From positions 1 to 44,380 of the forward strand of contig JAJPHR010000028.1 of NCBI GenBank assembly GCA_021325145.1: a DNA stretch of 44,380 nt. Direction: 5' to 3'. The notes below the pieces were generated by a model. It searched no databases. It was given only the letters and a program-made list of their open reading frames with translations, and was not told where the DNA came from. Both the position numbers and the translations under genes were made by a program. The DNA is from Verrucomicrobiota bacterium. Lineage in GTDB: Bacteria; Verrucomicrobiota; Verrucomicrobiia; Limisphaerales; Pedosphaeraceae. Positions 40,832 to 44,380 of the stretch are shown in pieces (within the stretch, counting starts at the first letter, position 1; each line of letters starts with the position of its first letter).

Positions 40832-42922
40832 CTACTGAATGAGGACGTTGTTTCCTGGCCCGCCGTCGAGCATGTCCTGTCCTGGCCCGCCAATCAGCAT
40901 ATCGTCGCCCTCACCGCCCAGCAGCACATCTGCTCCGGCACTGCCTATCAAGATGTCGCTGCCTGGGCCGCCGTCGAGTGTCAGGTTGATAATACCAGCC
41001 GGAAGAGCTGAGGCATTTGCCACGTCATCGCCACCCAGCAGGTTAACAATGAGCTGGTCAAAAGCCGGCTCACTGCCCGTGATGCTCACCGTTGCAGATA
41101 GGCCGAGAATACTTACTCCCGCTGTTGTCCCAGTGATTGTTACAACATCGTTACCGTCCGTGCCGTTGACGATGACAGTATCCGGCTGGCCGTCGCCGAC
41201 GCCCGAGCCCGGAGTGCCGGATAGATCCAAGCTGACGTTTTTGACGCCAGTCCCGCTCAGATCATTGACCGTGATGGTATCAGCGCCACCCAGGGCGTTG
41301 AACTGCACCAAGGTGATGTTATTGCAATCCATCGTAATGTTGGCCACATTGCGGAAGAAACGAAGTCGCGAGCCATTGGCTGAAAGATCCACGTTTTCGC
41401 TGACGTTCGCGCCATTGAAGAGCAGGGTATTCTGGCCTCCCTCACCTTCGATCACATCACTTCCGTCACCCGGATTCCAGATGAACGTGTCGTCGCCCGC
41501 GCCGCCGATCATGACATCGGCCCCTGGTCCGCCAACCAGCAAGCTATTTCCCTGCCCGCCATGCAGCTCGTCGTTGCCGGCGCCGCCATTCAGCGTGAGA
41601 TTGATGAGTCCAGCCGGGACTGCGGAGGCGTCCACGATGTCGTCACCACCCAACGCATTAATGACGAGATTATCGAGAGTCGGTTCGGCACCGAGGATTG
41701 TCACCGACGCCGCCAGGCCGAGGACATTTACCCCGTTAGTCGATCCGTTGGCGGTGATGAGGTCATTTGTTTGGGTCCCATTGACTATGACAGTATCTGC
41801 AATGCCATCGCCGAGGCCGGAGCCGGGTATGCGGGACAGGTCAACAATGACCTGGGCGACCTGAGTGCCGGTCAAATCATTGATAACCACTTGATCCGCG
41901 CCGCCCAAAGCATTGAAGATAATCCGCTCGATGCCGTTGCAATCCATCGTGATGTTGGCCACATTGCGGAAGAAACGGAGGCGCGAGCCATTGGCTGAAA
42001 GATCCACGTTCTCGCCGACGTTTGCGCCGTTAAAGACCAGTGTGTCCTGCCCGGCATCTCCCTCGATCACATCACTTCCATCTCCCGGGTTCCAAACGAT
42101 GACATCGTCGCCGTCGCCGCCGGAAATAACATCGCTTCCGGGACCACCAATGAGAGTATCATTTCCAGGTCCGCCAATAAGGGTGTCGTTGCCACCGCGT
42201 CCATTAAGCGTGTCGTTGCCCGGGCCTCCATCGAGCACATCGTCACTCGCGCTGCCGGTGAGGATGTCGTCTCCGTCGCCGCCGACGAGGTTCGCGGGCG
42301 GCATGCTCCCGTTACTATCATCAACGGTAAGCACGTCGTTGCCGCCCAATCCGAGGATCCGGATGAGGGACGTGTTGGTGACGGTAGGCACGCCGCCCGT
42401 GACTGCCAGCGTGCCGCCGTTGACTAGGATCGTTCCCGCAACGTCCCGGCTGACAATCAGCGTGTTGTCCTGGTCGTCGCCAGTGACAGTCAGAACGCCC
42501 CCGGCAAAGACTGCGGAGATGGAGGAGAAGTTTACCGCCAAATGGATGTTTCCTTCATCCCGCCGCCCGGCGGCATCAAAGACAAGAATCTTCACCGTCG
42601 CTTTGTCCTCATCTTTATTCTTTTTATGTTCAAGGTCGGACGGGACCACGCCGGAGCCGGTCCAAGTCAAACCTTGCTTAGTCAAGTTGAGGTTCAACGG
42701 TTGCGATTCTCCGGGGTGAAAATCGACCGTCGCTGTTGCTTGTGTCACATCAGGCGTTGCTGTGACCGCAACGGTGAACGTTTGTCCGGTAATGAGAGGG
42801 CTGGGCGACACTTCGATTGATTGAATGGAAGGTTTGCTCCAAGCCACATTTCCCAGGCAGAGCCCGAGGGTCAGAGACGCAGCCAGGCGGAGGTTTCGAA
42901 AGCTAATAAACATTGATTTCAT
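40832..42922 (-). CDS. Secreted RTX-like calcium-binding repeat protein
   Basis: The 696-residue product has a signal peptide (about 1-30, LRLAASLTLGLCLGNVAWS). A beta domain follows (about 32-130). Glycine-aspartate nonapeptides of the RTX/hemolysin type come next (GGDGDDILTG, GGPGNDTLNG, GGPGSDVISG), in clusters at about 215-285, 455-500 and 660-696. Between clusters lie two copies of a segment with ENVDLSANGSRLRFFRNVAN, about 205 residues apart. Calcium-dependent folding outside the cell is expected. No type I secretion gene is nearby and a standard signal peptide is present, so Sec export is likely. Confidence 0.88.
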   Translation of the reverse strand: MKSMFISFRNLRLAASLTLGLCLGNVAWSKPSIQSIEVSPSPLITGQTFTVAVTATPDVTQATATVDFHPGESQPLNLNLTKQGLTWTGSGVVPSDLEHKKNKDEDKATVKILVFDAAGRRDEGNIHLAVNFSSISAVFAGGVLTVTGDDQDNTLIVSRDVAGTILVNGGTLAVTGGVPTVTNTSLIRILGLGGNDVLTVDDSNGSMPPANLVGGDGDDILTGSASDDVLDGGPGNDTLNGRGGNDTLIGGPGNDTLIGGPGSDVISGGDGDDVIVWNPGDGSDVIEGDAGQDTLVFNGANVGENVDLSANGSRLRFFRNVANITMDCNGIERIIFNALGGADQVVINDLTGTQVAQVIVDLSRIPGSGLGDGIADTVIVNGTQTNDLITANGSTNGVNVLGLAASVTILGAEPTLDNLVINALGGDDIVDASAVPAGLINLTLNGGAGNDELHGGQGNSLLVGGPGADVMIGGAGDDTFIWNPGDGSDVIEGEGGQNTLLFNGANVSENVDLSANGSRLRFFRNVANITMDCNNITLVQFNALGGADTITVNDLSGTGVKNVSLDLSGTPGSGVGDGQPDTVIVNGTDGNDVVTITGTTAGVSILGLSATVSITGSEPAFDQLIVNLLGGDDVANASALPAGIINLTLDGGPGSDILIGSAGADVLLGGEGDDMLIGGPGQDMLDGGPGNNVLIQ
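41324..42090 (-). repeat. Internal duplication in the RTX-like gene
   Basis: The segment beginning near 41324 is repeated near 41939, offset 615 bases (205 codons), with nearly identical DNA over about 150 bases covering the SANGSRLRFFRNVANITMDC region and the preceding GDGSDVIEG repeat. The near identity indicates a recent tandem duplication or gene conversion. Confidence 0.75.
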
Positions 42923-43037
42923 TTGTGTAATTGTTCTGAGTGAAAAAAGGTCAATATGCTGTAGCAGGTTATTATTGTCGGCGTAATACCCGGCGAGGAA
43001 GCAGATGCCCCATCGCCGGGTACGCCGCGCGATTCAA

Positions 43038-44216
43038 TCACCAGCGGTTGTGATCGCGATCGTCGTTGTCGTCGTAATCGTGCCGCTCGCGTTTGTCGTC
43101 TTCGCGCACCGGTTCGAGGCTGCCGACGAGCCCGTGTTTTTCGCCGTCGGGACCAGCCGTGAAGTACAATGTCCCGGTAACTCCCGCTTTGGTTCCGTTG
43201 CCAAACGTGAGTGCCCAGAGACCGTCAATAACCACGGGCCGGTCGTATCTGTTCTCAAGGAAACCTTCGAAATGGCCGTATTCGTCAAAGGCCATGATCG
43301 TGCCGCTGCCGAAATTGCCAACGAGGAGTTGGTCGGCGTGTTCGCCAAACGTGTTCGGGGCGATCGCCACGCCCCAGGGTGAGTCGATTTCCTTGAGATG
43401 CCCGCCCGCATCCGATCCGGTGGCGAAGCGATGGAATGTCTGGGTCGGGAGGTCCAGCACATCAATCAGGCCATGGCCGCGCCCGGCAACGTCATCCGTT
43501 TTATCTGCATCCTGCTTGGCGAAGGTCACAAAAACCATGCCTCCCAGGGACTGGACATTGAACGGCGCGTAACCCCTCGGCGCGTGCCGATCGGAAAGCT
43601 GGCCGATCAGGTTCATGTTGCCGTCGTAGGCGTCCACCGTGCCTTCCGAAAAGTTCGCAGCCAACAGAATGGACGCGCCCGCAACGGACGCGAGCGTGAC
43701 GCCCTTGTAAACCGCAGTTGGACGCGCCTTCAATACCTCGGCATTGGTTCCCAACGCGCCGCGCCAGCCGGAAATGGTGCCGTCCTCACTCACGAAGAGG
43801 AAGGCGTCTCCGTGGAAGTTGGTCGTATTGTTGGACACCTGGCCGGTGGGGTTGCCCGCACCGGGAATGTGCACCTCGAGACCCTGCTTCGCCACGTGAG
43901 GCGACCCGGACGCGTCATTCGTAACCGCGTACAAGGTGGCCCGGCCGCTGCCGTTGTCATTCACCCAGAATGGACTCGCGGGGCTGAAAGACATTCCCCA
44001 GGAGTTCACCAGATTCGTATCCTGCACGAGCGCGACCCCGGGCTGGTCGGACACCAGATTTACCTGCTGGTAAAAAGTGTCGCGATCACGATCGTGATCC
44101 TCCGCGCGAGACGTTGTGGAGAGCATGGCCAATACCATGGCCAGCGCCAATGGCCCCAGTCGGCGAAGAGCCGGCTTTTCATTTTCAATTTTCAGTTTGC
44201 TTCGTTTTGTCGTCAT
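43038..44216 (-). CDS. TIGR03118-like secreted beta-propeller protein
   Basis: From ATG 44216 (MTTKRSKLKIENEK; 44228 is possible) the product has 392 residues. A signal segment lies at about 20-38 (GPLALAMVLAMLSTTSRA). The body starts QQVNLVSDQPGVALVQDTNL then VNSWGMSFSPASPFWVNDNG. It contains QVSNNTTNFHGDAFLFVSED and HLKEIDSPWGVAIAPNTFGE, the pattern of the TIGR03118 family of extracellular proteins of unknown function. The C-terminus is Asp/His/Arg-rich (HDYDDNDDRDHNRW) and there is no PEP-CTERM anchor. The preceding 44217-44380 holds no clear gene. Confidence 0.82.
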   Translation of the reverse strand: MTTKRSKLKIENEKPALRRLGPLALAMVLAMLSTTSRAEDHDRDRDTFYQQVNLVSDQPGVALVQDTNLVNSWGMSFSPASPFWVNDNGSGRATLYAVTNDASGSPHVAKQGLEVHIPGAGNPTGQVSNNTTNFHGDAFLFVSEDGTISGWRGALGTNAEVLKARPTAVYKGVTLASVAGASILLAANFSEGTVDAYDGNMNLIGQLSDRHAPRGYAPFNVQSLGGMVFVTFAKQDADKTDDVAGRGHGLIDVLDLPTQTFHRFATGSDAGGHLKEIDSPWGVAIAPNTFGEHADQLLVGNFGSGTIMAFDEYGHFEGFLENRYDRPVVIDGLWALTFGNGTKAGVTGTLYFTAGPDGEKHGLVGSLEPVREDDKRERHDYDDNDDRDHNRW

Positions 44217-44380
44217 TACAGTTTCCATAGTTTGTGTTTCCGCGTTCTGACCGGAGCGGAGAGCTATCAACGATGGCGCCTTCCCATACTCGAGTAGTCG
44301 GTAATGCCTTCGCTCCAACTGAATCAGATTCGCATTTGCGTGGGTGTGACGAACGGAGAGGAAAGTAGTTCCCAAAAAAA

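Noticed and set aside
40714..40893. An N-terminal extension of the AhpD-like protein
   Set aside because: The extra 60 codons run through a perfect hairpin and into the neighbouring gene end, with no similarity to the family; the internal ATG at 40713 begins the conserved region.
1..44380. CRISPR array, insertion sequence, prophage or rRNA genes
   Set aside because: I saw no regularly spaced repeats, transposase or integrase motifs, phage structural genes or rRNA sequence on either strand.

Overview
The window is a GC-rich stretch from a Gram-negative flagellated bacterium. About 31 kb is one nearly unbroken flagellar biosynthesis cluster and the last 6.5 kb is an unrelated set of secreted-protein genes. 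L-ring and P-ring genes (flgH, flgI) show an outer membrane. The gene order, the secreted proteins ending in an 'FYRLRSP'-type C-terminal module, a TIGR03118-like protein and GC-rich palindromic repeats suggest a member of the Verrucomicrobiota (Pedosphaera/Limisphaerales-like). That placement is inference; no rRNA gene is present to confirm it.

Layout. (1) 1-11734, plus strand: the end of fliF, then fliG, fliH, fliI, fliJ, a motE-like gene, fliK, flgD, flgE, fliL, fliM, fliN, fliO, fliP, fliQ and fliR, tightly packed and often with ATGA/TAATG overlaps. (2) 11735-12733: a 1-kb non-coding gap with a phased TTAA array, hairpins and a long REP-like inverted repeat. (3) 12734-17114: flhB, flhA, flhF, with a candidate terminator at the flhF stop. 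(4) 17193-20154: a small membrane protein, fliA (sigma-28), motA, motB and an 86-residue four-cysteine protein. (5) 20379-27903: flgF, flgG, flgA, flgH, flgI, flgJ, flgN, flgK, flgL. (6) 28042-29396, minus strand: an HDOD gene and cheD. (7) 29698-31285: fliW, csrA, flagellin. (8) 31427-37858: an FkbM methyltransferase and a 1875-residue protein with three GT-B modules, one GT-A module and TPR-like repeats, a likely flagellin-modification pair. (9) 37962-44216, minus strand: a CheY-like receiver protein, a leucine-rich-repeat secreted protein, a gene remnant, an AhpD-like protein, an RTX-like repeat protein and a TIGR03118-like protein.

How it works together. The first block encodes the MS ring/C ring, export ATPase and export gate. 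Blocks 3-5 add the gate platform, the stator, the late sigma factor and the rod, rings, hook and junction. fliW-csrA-flagellin is the post-transcriptional filament switch. Four gaps (before flhB, before the gene upstream of fliA, before flgF, before fliW) each carry a GG-N10-GC element matching the sigma-54 -24/-12 promoter. Two of these lie so close to the start codon that the mRNA would be almost leaderless. The leader of the FkbM gene carries an ACAAGGA motif and two more GGA motifs, a CsrA-type arrangement that the flagellin leader lacks. This suggests that CsrA/FliW may control filament decoration.

Not seen in the window: fliD, fliS, flgM, flhG, rpoN, a sigma-54 activator, or the cheA/cheW core. 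flgB, flgC and fliE may lie upstream of the window.
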